This document shows, in pieces, positions 16,968-25,247 of a stretch of DNA of 49,866 nucleotides. Location: contig CAMZIO010000010.1 of NCBI GenBank assembly GCA_947307255.1, forward strand, positions 1-49,866, in the 5' to 3' direction. The stretch's first letter is position 1; every line of letters begins with the position of its first letter. A program made the translations under genes and the position numbers. This stretch comes from an uncultured Clostridia bacterium (lineage in GTDB: Bacteria; Bacillota; Clostridia; Oscillospirales; Oscillospiraceae). A model generated the notes under the pieces. The model was not told where the DNA came from. It saw only the letters and a list, made by a program, of their open reading frames with translations, and made no database searches.

Positions 16968-17303
16968 GTAGGATTGCACTCCGCTCATCGCACGATTTGT
17001 CTTGCGCGCAAGGCCAAATCGCACGTTCGCTCCGCGAGAAGTGTATTTTCTGACGCGCATGTCGTCAGAAAATACGATCGCTGATTCTTTCGCGGCTGCG
17101 GCCGCGAAACAGCGCAAGGCTATCTGCTAAGCTGAAAAGGATCGGCTCATGAGAGCCGATCCTTTTTTATCCGGTGTTCCAACCCGTGGTTGGAAAGAAA
17201 GTTGCCTGATTCAACTACGCCGTCATTGAAAAACAGCGGCAGCTAAGCGTACACTGAGGGTGCAGCTGCAAGAAACCGCAAGGAGGCTTCGGCAGGAAGA
17301 ATT
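16968..17303. other. Hairpin-rich intergenic island, unassigned
   Basis: No gene is seen, but four or five strong inverted repeats follow one another: CGATTTG/CAAATCG (16993-17021), GTATTTTCTGACG/CGTCAGAAAATAC (17043-17075), TTTCGCGGC/GCCGCGAAA (about 17088-17109), the terminator at 17135-17168 and TTCCAAC/GGTTGGAA (about 17176-17193). Only the fourth has a terminator-like T run. It may be a structured RNA or a decayed palindromic element; strand cannot be decided. Confidence 0.4.
17135..17168. terminator. Rho-independent terminator in the island
   Basis: GGATCGGCTC and GAGCCGATCC are perfect 10-bp arms around ATGA, preceded by AAAA and followed by TTTTTT. No annotated gene reads into it directly, which suggests an untranslated transcript or a back-up stop for thl. 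Confidence 0.75.
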
Positions 17304-17426
17304 ATGCCGAAAAAGATGCCGTTTCGCTCGCCGCTGACGCGGCAGCAGCGAAACACGACGATTATCCTCCATGCTGGGGGATGACCGATATCTGTTTGCA
17401 CGCGAAAGCGTATGGAGGAATGATCT

Positions 17427-18233
17427 ATGGAAATGATTTGCTTCGGCGCGCGCATCGCACAGCGCCGCCGCGAAAAAGGAATGACCCAGGAGGCGCTGGC
17501 AAACGCCCTTGGCGTGACGAACCAGGCCGTGTCCAAATGGGAGGCGGACCAGTGCTGTCCCGACGTGCAGCTTTTGCCCGCGCTGGCCGACACGCTGGGC
17601 TTCACCCTCGACGAGCTGTTTGGCCGTGAGACTCCCCATACCGATGCCGCGCCGGAGAGCGCGGTCGGCGGTCTGCCCTGGGCGGATGACGATTCGCTCC
17701 ACGCGGTGCTCTTCCGCGGGCACTCTCTGCTCATGCCGCGCGACGGGACGGTCCGCTTCGACCGCTACGACCGCGAGCGGGACAAGGTAGAACTGCACTT
17801 TTCCGGCAGCGTGCGCGACATCGAAAGCGACTTTGCCGTGGTGTGCAAAGACTGCACGATTGCCGGCGACGTGCGCGCCAATGAGAGTGTAAGCTGCGGC
17901 GACGTCGGCGGCAGCGTCACCGCAGGCGACGGTGTGAACTGCGGCAGCGTCGGCGGCGACGCGCACGCAAACGACGGTATGAACTGCGGCGACGTGACCG
18001 GCAGCGTCAGCGCGGGCGACAGCGTGTACTGCGGCAATGTGGGCGGCAGCGTGCGCGCCGGGGACGGCGTGACCTGCGGCAACGTGGGCGGCGACGTGAC
18101 CGCGGGCGACGGTGTCCGCTGCGCCAGTATTCACGGTAATGTGTCCTCGTCGGACGGCGTCCGTGCCGTGATGGACAGCGTCTCGGACACCCTCTCGTCC
18201 GTTGCAGAGCGTCTTCGCCGCAGCGGACTGTGA
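17427..18233 (+). CDS. XRE-type regulator fused to a cysteine-laddered 15-residue repeat domain
   Basis: 268 residues. Residues 5-65 are a Cro/C1-type HTH (IAQRRREKGMTQEALANALGV, then NQAVSKWE). After a linker (70-135), residues 140-246 hold six consecutive 15-residue repeats of form CGxVxGxVxAxDxVx, preceded by one 14-residue unit, as expected for a bactofilin-like beta-solenoid. Cysteines fall in register at 143, 157, 172, 187, 202, 217 and 232. The C-terminus is a short helix. The 45-bp repetition is also visible in the DNA. TGGAGG precedes the ATG. The HTH indicates DNA binding; the solenoid could oligomerise, bind metal or sense redox, which is inference. I do not recognise a named family for the fusion. 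Confidence 0.8.
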   Translation: MEMICFGARIAQRRREKGMTQEALANALGVTNQAVSKWEADQCCPDVQLLPALADTLGFTLDELFGRETPHTDAAPESAVGGLPWADDDSLHAVLFRGHSLLMPRDGTVRFDRYDRERDKVELHFSGSVRDIESDFAVVCKDCTIAGDVRANESVSCGDVGGSVTAGDGVNCGSVGGDAHANDGMNCGDVTGSVSAGDSVYCGNVGGSVRAGDGVTCGNVGGDVTAGDGVRCASIHGNVSSSDGVRAVMDSVSDTLSSVAERLRRSGL

Positions 18234-18244
18234 TCTTCCGAAAA

Positions 18245-18280
18245 AAAGGGCCGGCTTTGCAGCTGCAAAGCCGGCCCTTT
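18245..18280. terminator. Convergent terminator
   Basis: AAAGGGCCGGCTTTGCAG and its complement CTGCAAAGCCGGCCCTTT form an uninterrupted palindrome between the XRE gene (plus) and the DUF975 gene (minus), serving both. Confidence 0.9.
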
Positions 18281-18289
18281 CTGCCGGAT

Positions 18290-19036
18290 TCATCGTTCTT
18301 CGCCGCTTCCCTCCGTCACGCAGCGGTAAAAGCCCGCCAGGGCTAGGCCCAGATACGGCTGGAGAAAGGCGCGCAGGCAGCCGATCAGCACCCCTTCAAG
18401 CGCCAGCGCCGCAAGCGAACCCGCCAGAGAGTCGGGAAACAGCGGCCAGATCAGCGTCTCCACCGCCACGCCTGCCACGAGCACGCCGAGCACCTGCGGC
18501 AAAAAGCCGACCGTCAGCGCCAGCAGCTCCAGCTTGTGCCCCACCATCCGCTCCCGGCTGCGGCGCATGGCCGTCAGCGCGTTCGCATCCGGCTCCTCAC
18601 AAAGGATCAGCGGGGCGAGGGCATAGCACATGCCGAAATACAGGCCCGGCAGGAAAAACATCGACGCGCCGAGGATCACCAGACCGTTGATCATGATCTG
18701 CAGCAGCACCACCTGCCCGGCAAAGGAGAGGGGATCAAAGATGCTGCGCGCGCCCGGTCCCTCGCCGCGATGCAGGCGCAGGCAGTAGTGCTGGTAGCCG
18801 GTAAGCAGCACAAGGCTGACCAGGCTTGCCAGAATGCCCGGATAGGAGATGGAAATGCTCATCTCCGCCAGGCTGATCCGCCTGCCCAGCAGCGTGTCCG
18901 ACACGACGCGGATCTCCGAGAGCAGCAACGACAGCGCCAAAAGCAGCGCCGTCGTCTTCACGGCGGCATAATCGTTCGCGCGCACCAGCGCTCTGGCCTC
19001 GCTGCGGAGGCGCTGCAGATCCATTCGCTCCGTCAT
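18290..19036 (-). CDS. DUF975-family integral membrane protein
   Basis: A 248-residue polytopic membrane protein with about five or six hydrophobic segments, beginning with a short basic, helical N-terminus (LRSEARALVRAND). The order of helices, FFLPGLYFGMCYALAPLILCEEP and RRSRERMVGHKLELL match what I know of DUF975, a family of unknown function common in Firmicutes. GGGAGGGAG precedes the start. It is convergent with the XRE regulator, so regulation by it cannot be assumed. Confidence 0.75.
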   Translation of the reverse strand: MTERMDLQRLRSEARALVRANDYAAVKTTALLLALSLLLSEIRVVSDTLLGRRISLAEMSISISYPGILASLVSLVLLTGYQHYCLRLHRGEGPGARSIFDPLSFAGQVVLLQIMINGLVILGASMFFLPGLYFGMCYALAPLILCEEPDANALTAMRRSRERMVGHKLELLALTVGFLPQVLGVLVAGVAVETLIWPLFPDSLAGSLAALALEGVLIGCLRAFLQPYLGLALAGFYRCVTEGSGEER

Positions 19037-19233
19037 GATACTCCCTCCCCATCCGCCGCCGCGGCGGTTATTTATGCGTCTGATCTTACCACAGCCCCTC
19101 CGGGCGCGTCAAGCGCGCATTGCCGCACACTTTACCGCTGGCGCGCATAAAATGGACGGGGCGACTTCTACGTCCGCCCCCGTCGTTTTTCGATATTATT
19201 CGTCAAAAATACGCAAATACCACAAGATGTATC

Positions 19234-19262
19234 TGGACATTCCGCGCCAAGTGTTATATAAT
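19234..19262 (+). promoter_or_regulatory. Promoter of the rnf operon
   Basis: TGGACA at 19234-19239 (5 of 6 to consensus), a 17-nt spacer and TATAAT at 19257-19262. It is followed by a 55-nt leader to the rnfC start. Confidence 0.82.
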
Positions 19263-19316
19263 TTGTACGATTATGGGGTATTTTGCATTCCCCGAGTTGT
19301 AAATGAGGTGAAGTCA

Positions 19317-20687
19317 ATGGCAAAAGCATTTTTCGGCGGCGTCCATCCCAACGATAGGAAGGCTGCCACCAACGAAAAGGCTATCGAGCAACTTGCGCCG
19401 CCGGCACAGGTCGTCATCCCGATGTCCATGCACTTCGGCGCACCATGTACTCCGCTGGTTCAAAAGGGCGACCACGTGAAGATCGGTCAGAAGATCGGTG
19501 AATTCAAAGGGCTCGGCGCTCCCATCCACGCCAGCGTTTCCGGCACGGTTGCGGCGGTCGAGCCGCGTCCCTACTCCATGGGCGGCAAGATCACGTCCGT
19601 GGTGATCGACAACGATTTCCTCGATGAGATCAGCGAAGAGGTCCAGGCCCCGGCCGATCCCGACGCGCTGAGCGTGGAGGAGATGGTCGAGATCGTGAAG
19701 AACGCCGGCATCGTCGGTATGGGCGGCGCAACGTTCCCGACCCACGTAAAGATTTCCGGCGGCATCGGCCAGGTCAAAACGGTCATCATCAACGGCGCCG
19801 AGTGCGAGCCCTACATCACCGGAGACCATCGTGCCATGCTGGAGCGGCCGGAGGAGATTATCGGCGGCTGCTGCTACCTGGCCAAGATGTTCGGTGTGGA
19901 AAAGGTCATCATCGGCGTGGAGGACAACAAGCAAAACGGCATCGACGCGCTCAATAAGGTCATTGCCGAGCAGAAGGCGCCCGTCGTGGTCCAGCCGCTG
20001 CGCTGCCGTTACCCCCAGGGCGGTGAAAAGCAGCTCTGCCAGGCGATTACGGGCAAGCAGGTGCCTCCCGGCGGTCTGCCCTCCGCGATCGGCTGCGCGG
20101 TGTTCAACATCAACACCACCTGCGCGATTTACCGCGCCATCACCACCGGCATGCCCGTCGTGCGCAAGGTGGTGACGGTCTCCGGCTCCGGCGTGGTCGA
20201 GCCGAAAAACCTGGAGTGCCCGATCGGCACCCCCGTGTCCCTGCTGTTTGACGCCTGCGGAGGCCTGAAGGATACGACCTTCAAGCTGATCGCCGGCGGC
20301 CCGATGATGGGCATGGCGCAGTACAGCGCGGATATCCCCGTTGCCAAGGGCACCGGCGCAATGCTCGCCTTTGCCGAGGATGAGGACAAAACGGTGGAAA
20401 ATCCCACCTGCATCCGCTGCGGCCGCTGCGTAGAGGCCTGCCCGATGCACCTCGAACCGCTCTACCTATATTTGTACGAGCAGAAGAATCTCATCGAGGA
20501 ACTGGAAGCCGCCCATATCATGGATTGCATTGAGTGCGGCGCCTGCGCGTACATCTGCCCCGGCCGCCTGCACCTGACGCATACGTTCAAGGTCGGCAAG
20601 CAGAAGGTCAAGGACGCCGCCGCAAAAAAGAAAGCTGCCGAAGCGGCCGCCAAGGCCGCGGCAGAAGCCGAAAAGAAGGAGGCGTAA
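19317..20687 (+). CDS. rnfC: Rnf complex subunit C (ferredoxin:NAD+ oxidoreductase)
   Basis: 456 residues, the peripheral NADH-binding subunit of the Rnf ion pump. It has the N-terminal barrel-sandwich region with HFGAPCTPLV and VKIGQKIG, the Rossmann-like nucleotide region GMGGATFPTHVK and NGAECEPYITGDHR, and two [4Fe-4S] motifs near the C-terminus (CIRCGRCVEACP, CIECGACAYICP). The tail is Ala/Lys/Glu-rich. The start at 19317 (MAKAFFGGVHP) follows GAGGTGAAG. First gene of rnfCDGEAB, the order known from clostridial and Acetobacterium operons. Confidence 0.96.
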   Translation: MAKAFFGGVHPNDRKAATNEKAIEQLAPPAQVVIPMSMHFGAPCTPLVQKGDHVKIGQKIGEFKGLGAPIHASVSGTVAAVEPRPYSMGGKITSVVIDNDFLDEISEEVQAPADPDALSVEEMVEIVKNAGIVGMGGATFPTHVKISGGIGQVKTVIINGAECEPYITGDHRAMLERPEEIIGGCCYLAKMFGVEKVIIGVEDNKQNGIDALNKVIAEQKAPVVVQPLRCRYPQGGEKQLCQAITGKQVPPGGLPSAIGCAVFNINTTCAIYRAITTGMPVVRKVVTVSGSGVVEPKNLECPIGTPVSLLFDACGGLKDTTFKLIAGGPMMGMAQYSADIPVAKGTGAMLAFAEDEDKTVENPTCIRCGRCVEACPMHLEPLYLYLYEQKNLIEELEAAHIMDCIECGACAYICPGRLHLTHTFKVGKQKVKDAAAKKKAAEAAAKAAAEAEKKEA

Positions 20688-20690
20688 GCG

Positions 20691-21698
20691 ATGACGGATT
20701 ATAAGAATTTGAAGCTCATTGCTTCCTCTAACCCCCATATCCGCAACAACGAAGACACCCGTTCCCTAATGCTGGACGTAATCATCGGCCTGGTTCCTGC
20801 GCTGGTGATGTCCGCGCTGCTGTTCGGTGTGCGCGCGCTTGCGGCGGCGGCCGTTTCCGTTGCCTCGGCAGTATTTTTTGAGTGGCTGTATCGGAAGCTG
20901 CTCAAAAAGCCGCAGACGGTCGGGGATTTCAGCGCCGCCGTTACAGGCCTGCTGTTGGCCATGGTCTGCCCCGTAACGCTGCCCTATTGGATGCTGATCC
21001 TCGGCAACTTCTTCGCCATCTTCCTCGTCAAGCAGCTCTACGGCGGGCTTGGTAAAAACTTCCTCAACCCCGCGCTGGCGGGCCGCGCGGCGCTCGTTGC
21101 GTGCTACGCCTCCCAGATGACCTCCTGGATCGCGCCGGGGCAGAAGGCCCCCCTGCTCGGCACGGCGGACGTCGTTACGGCGGCAACCCCGCTGGCGCTG
21201 ATGAAGGGCGGCGAGTTCGCCACGCTGAGCGCAACGTATGATCTCAAGGATATGTTCATCGGCTTCATCGGCGGCTCCGCCGGCGAAGTTTCTTCCCTGA
21301 TGCTGCTCGTCGGCGGCATCTATCTGATCGTGCGCAAGGTCATCTCCTGGCACACTCCCGTCGCCTACATCGGCACGGTGGCGCTGCTGACGCTGCTGTT
21401 CCCGCAGGGAAATGACGCGCTGACTTATATGCTCTACAACGTCTTTGGCGGCGGCTTGATGCTCGGTGCGTTCTTTATGGCCACCGATTACGTTACCTCC
21501 CCCGTTACCAAGAAGGGCCAGCTGATCTACGGTGTGGGCTGCGGTCTGCTGACCGTGTTCATCCGCTACTTCGGCTCTTACCCGGAGGGTGTGTGCTATT
21601 CGATTCTGGTGATGAACTGCTGCGTGTGGATCATCGACCAGTACACCAAGCCTGCCCGCTTTGGCGCCGTCAAGGAAAAGGAGGCGAACCAGAAATGA
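20691..21698 (+). CDS. rnfD: Rnf complex subunit D
   Basis: A 335-residue membrane subunit with about nine or ten hydrophobic helices, homologous to NqrB. The FMN-attachment region is seen in FFMATDYVTSPVT near the C-terminus, where a Thr esterifies FMN. The NNEDTRSLMLDVIIGLVPA start is typical. Begins 3 nt after rnfC; its stop overlaps the rnfG start in ATGA. Confidence 0.95.
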   Translation: MTDYKNLKLIASSNPHIRNNEDTRSLMLDVIIGLVPALVMSALLFGVRALAAAAVSVASAVFFEWLYRKLLKKPQTVGDFSAAVTGLLLAMVCPVTLPYWMLILGNFFAIFLVKQLYGGLGKNFLNPALAGRAALVACYASQMTSWIAPGQKAPLLGTADVVTAATPLALMKGGEFATLSATYDLKDMFIGFIGGSAGEVSSLMLLVGGIYLIVRKVISWHTPVAYIGTVALLTLLFPQGNDALTYMLYNVFGGGLMLGAFFMATDYVTSPVTKKGQLIYGVGCGLLTVFIRYFGSYPEGVCYSILVMNCCVWIIDQYTKPARFGAVKEKEANQK

Positions 21699-22288
21699 AA
21701 CTCTCTGCGAAATTCATGCTCAAGGTCGCCGGCACGCTGACGCTGATCTGCCTGGTGGTTTCCGCGCTGCTGGGTGCGGTGAACAACGTAACTGCGCCGA
21801 AAATTGCCGCAATCAACGAGGAGAACACCAAGCTTGCGCTCTCCAACGTCGCCGCTTCTCCCGAAAGCGACTTTCAGCCCATCGACCTGACCGACGATAT
21901 GGTCGCTGCAGCGTCCGCGCAGGGCGCCAAGCTGACCGAGGCCTACACAGTTCTCAACGGCGGCGAAGCGGTCGGTTATGCGTTCAAGGTGGTCGCCGGC
22001 GGTTCCCAGGGTGATATTGAAATGATCGTCGGCGTGGACAGCGACAACGCCGTTACCGGCGTTTCCGTCGTCAACAACAAAGAAACCGCCGGCATCGGCT
22101 CCAAGGTCATGGGCAACGAGACGCTGCCCAGCGGCGTCGGCGTGCTGGATCAGTTCGTCGGCAAAAGCGGCGCCGGCAGCCTTGCCGTCAAGGTCAACGT
22201 GGACGCCATCTCCGGCGCGACCGTCTCCTCCAAGGGCGTAACCAAGGGCGTCAACGGCGCGCTGGCTGCGGCCGAAGTCATGGGTTAA
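21695..22288 (+). CDS. rnfG: Rnf complex subunit G
   Basis: 197 residues: one N-terminal membrane helix (about 8-28) and an extracytoplasmic FMN-binding domain with SGATVSSKGVTKGV, whose second Thr-like position carries covalent FMN. Homologous to NqrC. The ATG at 21695 overlaps the rnfD stop by 4 nt; AAGGAGG lies upstream within rnfD. Confidence 0.95.
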   Translation: MKLSAKFMLKVAGTLTLICLVVSALLGAVNNVTAPKIAAINEENTKLALSNVAASPESDFQPIDLTDDMVAAASAQGAKLTEAYTVLNGGEAVGYAFKVVAGGSQGDIEMIVGVDSDNAVTGVSVVNNKETAGIGSKVMGNETLPSGVGVLDQFVGKSGAGSLAVKVNVDAISGATVSSKGVTKGVNGALAAAEVMG

Positions 22289-22305
22289 GAAAGGGGGCCG
22301 CTTCC

Positions 22306-22932
22306 ATGAATCTCAAAAAACAGTTTAAGGAAGGTCTGATCACACAGAACCCCGTCTTGGTGCAGCTGCTGGGTATGTGCTCGACCATGGCAATCACCAC
22401 GTCGATCGCCAACGCCATCGGTATGGGTATCTCTGTGACCATCATCCTCACGCTTTCCAACATCTTTATCTCGCTGCTGCGCAAGATCATCCCCAACGAG
22501 GTCCGCATCGCGTGCTACATCGTCGTGATCGCCGGCTTCGTAACCATGGTGGATCTGAGCCTGCAGGCGTTCTTCCCCGACCTGGCCAAGTCGCTGGGCG
22601 TGTTCATCCCGCTGATCGTCGTTAACTGCATCATCCTCGGCCGCGCCGAGGCCTTCGCCAATAAAAACACGGTGCTGGCCTCTGCGGTGGACGGCATCTG
22701 CCAGGGCATCGGCTATACGCTGGTGCTGATCATCATGAGCGCGTTCCGCGAGCTGTTCGGCGCGGGCAAGCTGTACGGCTTCCAGATCATGCCCGCGGGC
22801 TATACGCCTGCGCTGCTGCTGATCCTGCCGGTGGGCGGCTTCCTGTGCCTGGGCGTGCTGATTGCCATCATGCAGTGGGCGCTTGACAAAAGCGCAAAGA
22901 AAAAAGCTGAGAAGGAGGCTGCTGAGAAATGA
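22306..22932 (+). CDS. rnfE: Rnf complex subunit E
   Basis: A 208-residue, six-helix membrane subunit homologous to NqrD. Signature segments are QNPVLVQLLGMCSTMAITTS, NCIILGRAEAFANKN and GIGYTLVLIIM. The Cys in LLGMC and the one in NCIILG are the positions that bind an intramembrane iron-sulfur centre with RnfA. A Lys/Glu tail follows the last helix. Its stop overlaps the rnfA start. Confidence 0.95.
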   Translation: MNLKKQFKEGLITQNPVLVQLLGMCSTMAITTSIANAIGMGISVTIILTLSNIFISLLRKIIPNEVRIACYIVVIAGFVTMVDLSLQAFFPDLAKSLGVFIPLIVVNCIILGRAEAFANKNTVLASAVDGICQGIGYTLVLIIMSAFRELFGAGKLYGFQIMPAGYTPALLLILPVGGFLCLGVLIAIMQWALDKSAKKKAEKEAAEK

Positions 22933-23519
22933 GCGTTACCAAATTACTTGCGATCTCCCTCGGCGCGATCCTGACGAATAACTTCATCTTCGCGCAGTTC
23001 CTCGGCATCTGCCCGTTTTTGGGCGTGTCCAAGAAGTCTGATACCGCGCTGGGCATGGGTCTTGCCGTTACCTTCGTCATGGGCCTCGCCTCCGCCATTA
23101 CCTACGGTGTGAACATCATCCTCGTCAAGCTCCATCTGGAGTTCATGCAGACGGTTGCGTTCATCCTGGTCATCGCGGCACTCGTGCAGTTTATCGAGAT
23201 GTTCCTCAAAAAGTCTGTCCCGACGCTCTACACCGCACTGGGTATCTATCTGCCGCTGATCACGACCAACTGCGCTGTGCTCGGCGTTGCGCTGCTGAAC
23301 GTGCAGAACAACTATAACTTCATCCAGTCCGTGGTCTACGGCGTTACCGGCGGTCTCGGTTTTCTGCTGGCGATCTACCTGTTCGCCACGATCCGCGAGC
23401 GCACGCAGTTTTGTGACTATCCCAAGAGCTTTGAGGGCTTTCCCATCGCCCTGATCACCGCAGGCCTGATCGCCCTGGCCTTCATGGGCTTTTCCGGTTT
23501 GCAGGTCTGGCCCATGTAA
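22929..23519 (+). CDS. rnfA: Rnf complex subunit A
   Basis: A 196-residue, six-helix membrane subunit homologous to NqrE, arranged antiparallel to RnfE. It has NNFIFAQFLGICPFLGVSKK and TTNCAVLGVALLN, each with the Cys expected to hold the shared iron-sulfur centre. The ATGA overlap with rnfE indicates coupled translation. Confidence 0.95.
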   Translation: MSVTKLLAISLGAILTNNFIFAQFLGICPFLGVSKKSDTALGMGLAVTFVMGLASAITYGVNIILVKLHLEFMQTVAFILVIAALVQFIEMFLKKSVPTLYTALGIYLPLITTNCAVLGVALLNVQNNYNFIQSVVYGVTGGLGFLLAIYLFATIRERTQFCDYPKSFEGFPIALITAGLIALAFMGFSGLQVWPM

Positions 23520-23534
23520 GAAGGAGGAAGAAGA

Positions 23535-24431
23535 ATGAATACGATCATTTATGCCGTCCTCGTTTTGGGCATCACCGCGTTGATCTTCGGCATCATTCTG
23601 GCGATTGCCGCCAAGATCTTTGAGGTCAAGACCGACCCCCGCCTGCCGGAGATTCAATCCGCCCTTGCCGGCGCAAACTGCGGCGGCTGCGGCTATCCCG
23701 GCTGCGCCGGCTGCGCCGAGGCGATTTTAAACGGCAAGGCGCCGGTCAACGCCTGCGCGCCTGCTGGTGCGGAAGGCGCCGCCAAGATCGCCGCGATCAT
23801 GGGTCTGGAAGCCCCCAGCGGCGAGAAAATGGTTGCGCATGTGATCTGCAACGGCGGCGAGAGTTGCGTGAAGAACTTTGATTACGTGGGCGTAAAGAGC
23901 TGCCTTGCCGCGACGAAGGTCGCCGGCGGTCCGACGGCCTGCCAGTTCGGCTGCCTCGGCTTCGGCGAGTGTGTGAGCGCCTGCCAATTTGACGCGATTC
24001 ACGTCAACGAAAAGGGCGTTGCCGAGGTGGACAAGGAAAAATGCACCAACTGCGGCGCCTGCCGCGAGGCCTGCCCGCGCAAGCTGATCGTGGAGGTCCC
24101 GTACAAGCAGAAGGTGTTCGTCAACTGCGCCAATAAGGACAAGGGCCCCGCCGTTACCAAGGTGTGCGCCAACGCCTGCATTGCCTGCGGTCTGTGCGAG
24201 CGCACCTGCCGGCTGGATGCGATCCACGTGGTGGGCAACGTCGCCGTGATCGACTACGACAAGTGCAAAAACTGCACGATGTGCGCCAAGGCGTGTCCCA
24301 AAAACGCGATTGAACCGATCCCGACGCCTGAGGAGAAAGAGAAGTTCAAGGCCGCGCAGAAGGCGCTTGCCGAAAAGAAGACTGCCGAGGCTGCTGCGCA
24401 GCAGTCTGCTGAGCCCGCAAAGGCCGAGTAA
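23535..24431 (+). CDS. rnfB: Rnf complex subunit B, multi-cluster ferredoxin-like
   Basis: 298 residues. A single N-terminal helix anchors a [4Fe-4S] domain (CGGCGYPGCAGC, residues about 51-62), followed by ferredoxin-type motifs: CLGFGECVSACQFDAI, CTNCGACREACP, CIACGLCERTC and CKNCTMCAKACP. It receives electrons from reduced ferredoxin and passes them into the complex. The tail is Ala/Lys/Glu-rich. GGAGG precedes the start; a terminator follows 15 nt after the stop. Confidence 0.96.
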   Translation: MNTIIYAVLVLGITALIFGIILAIAAKIFEVKTDPRLPEIQSALAGANCGGCGYPGCAGCAEAILNGKAPVNACAPAGAEGAAKIAAIMGLEAPSGEKMVAHVICNGGESCVKNFDYVGVKSCLAATKVAGGPTACQFGCLGFGECVSACQFDAIHVNEKGVAEVDKEKCTNCGACREACPRKLIVEVPYKQKVFVNCANKDKGPAVTKVCANACIACGLCERTCRLDAIHVVGNVAVIDYDKCKNCTMCAKACPKNAIEPIPTPEEKEKFKAAQKALAEKKTAEAAAQQSAEPAKAE

Positions 24432-24445
24432 TATTCATTACGATT

Positions 24446-24484
24446 CAAAGAGGAGAGCCTGCCGGTTCTCCTCTTTGTTTTGTT
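24446..24484 (+). terminator. Terminator of the rnf operon
   Basis: CAAAGAGGAGA and TCTCCTCTTTG form an 11-bp stem followed by TTTTGTT. Confidence 0.88.
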
Positions 24485-24502
24485 GGGAAAAGGGGAGGAT
24501 AT

Positions 24503-24574
24503 TTTGCGCTCCGGCGCAGAGAGGGGTATTTCGCGCTCCGGCGCGAGTGCCTTTTCCATGCCGCCGGAAAAAAG
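24503..24574 (+). repeat. Palindromic intergenic module, copy 1
   Basis: The unit reads GCGCTCCGGCGC, a short AG-rich link, TTTCGCGCTCCGGCGCGAG, then an imperfect GTGCCTTTTCC/GCCGGAAAA arm pair. Copies 2 and 3 follow the same plan. In the reverse frame copies 1 and 3 give similar peptides (LAPE-EIPLSAPER), which exposes the relation; none is a gene. Confidence 0.65.
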
Positions 24575-24577
24575 AGT

Positions 24578-24653
24578 ATTTCGGCCTCCGGACTGGGAAA
24601 GGAGAATTTCGCCCTCCGGGGCGACCTACTTTGCCCCCGGCGGCAAAGTAGGC
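24578..24653 (+). repeat. Palindromic intergenic module, copy 2
   Basis: Same plan as copy 1: TTTCGGCCTCCGG, AG-rich link, TTTCGCCCTCCGGGGCGA, then the hairpin CCTACTTTGC/GCAAAGTAGG. It is followed at about 24664-24681 by another perfect arm pair, CTTGAACC/GGTTCAAG. Confidence 0.65.
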
Positions 24654-24681
24654 AAAACGCCGCTTGAACCTACGGTTCAAG

Positions 24682-25028
24682 ACTCCCTTTGCGACGTGCA
24701 AAGCAATTCTGAAGTCAGCCGGAAAAGAATATAGAGTTTTGCCGTAGACGAATAGGTCTGCTTCTCGTACCGCTGCCGCTCGTGCATACCTTGTTGGAGT
24801 GGACGCACAAACCCGCCGGAACTGCTTCTAACAAAACTTGTTCAGAGGCTTCTTTGGCGAGTTTGTGCTGGGCACTTCTTCAAGCTTTTATCAGCGGCAG
24901 CGGACTCGGAGGCTGAGTCAATTCGTCTTTGCACAACCCTTAACCGATTTCAAAACGGAGCATGCATCTTTTTCTGAGCATATTCGTCTGGCGGGAGTTC
25001 CGTACCGAAGCGGTCCGGACGGCGTTTT
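24682..25028. other. Intergenic spacer between repeat modules
   Basis: About 350 nt between repeat copies 2 and 3 with mixed composition. No frame with a ribosome binding site or recognisable family was found on either strand; a 109-codon frame across 24838-25167 runs straight through repeat copy 3 and is judged non-coding. Confidence 0.5.
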
Positions 25029-25103
25029 GGTGCCTTTGCCGCCGTGGGCAAAGGCACTCGCCCCGGAGGGCGAAATCCCCCTGTCCGCGCCGGAGCGCGA
25101 AAC
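25029..25103 (-). repeat. Palindromic intergenic module, copy 3 (inverted)
   Basis: On the minus strand it reads TTTCGCGCTCCGGCGC, a link, TTTCGCCCTCCGGGGCGAG, then the hairpin GTGCCTTTGCC/GGCAAAGGCAC. It lies opposite in orientation to copies 1 and 2, about 375 bp away, so the array could also form a large inverted pairing. Confidence 0.65.
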
Positions 25104-25163
25104 ACTCTTCCTGTTCTCACGCAAGCGCCCTCACTATTCACAATTCGTTTACATAGGAAGCTA

Positions 25164-25192
25164 TTGACAATGCGTAAAGTCGGTGCTAAACT
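25164..25192 (+). promoter_or_regulatory. Promoter of the hrcA-grpE-dnaK-dnaJ operon
   Basis: TTGACA at 25164-25169, a 17-nt spacer and TAAACT at 25187-25192. The expected start point falls in the CIRCE element, so bound HrcA would block initiation. Confidence 0.85.
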
Positions 25193-25196
25193 GCGC

Positions 25197-25223
25197 TTAG
25201 CACTCGATGGAAAGGAGTGCTAA
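25197..25223 (+). promoter_or_regulatory. CIRCE operator (HrcA-binding site)
   Basis: TTAGCACTC (25197-25205), a 9-nt spacer and GAGTGCTAA (25215-25223): both arms match the CIRCE consensus exactly. Confidence 0.98.
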
Positions 25224-25247
25224 ACTGTTGGTCGGGACGGACGAGCG

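Noticed and set aside
17304..17384. 26-residue frame upstream of the XRE/solenoid gene
   Set aside because: The nearest Shine-Dalgarno-like site is too far (about 17 nt), the composition is unremarkable, and no terminator or promoter frames it.
19147..19190. GC-rich stem (GACGGGGCG/CGCCCCCGTC) with TTTTT before the rnf promoter, read as a terminator
   Set aside because: The stem is imperfect and no plus-strand gene reads into it, because the upstream gene runs the other way. Not strong enough to list.
24838..25167. 109-codon frame before the heat-shock promoter as a hypothetical protein
   Set aside because: About a third of it is repeat copy 3, it has no ribosome site, and it runs into the promoter region.
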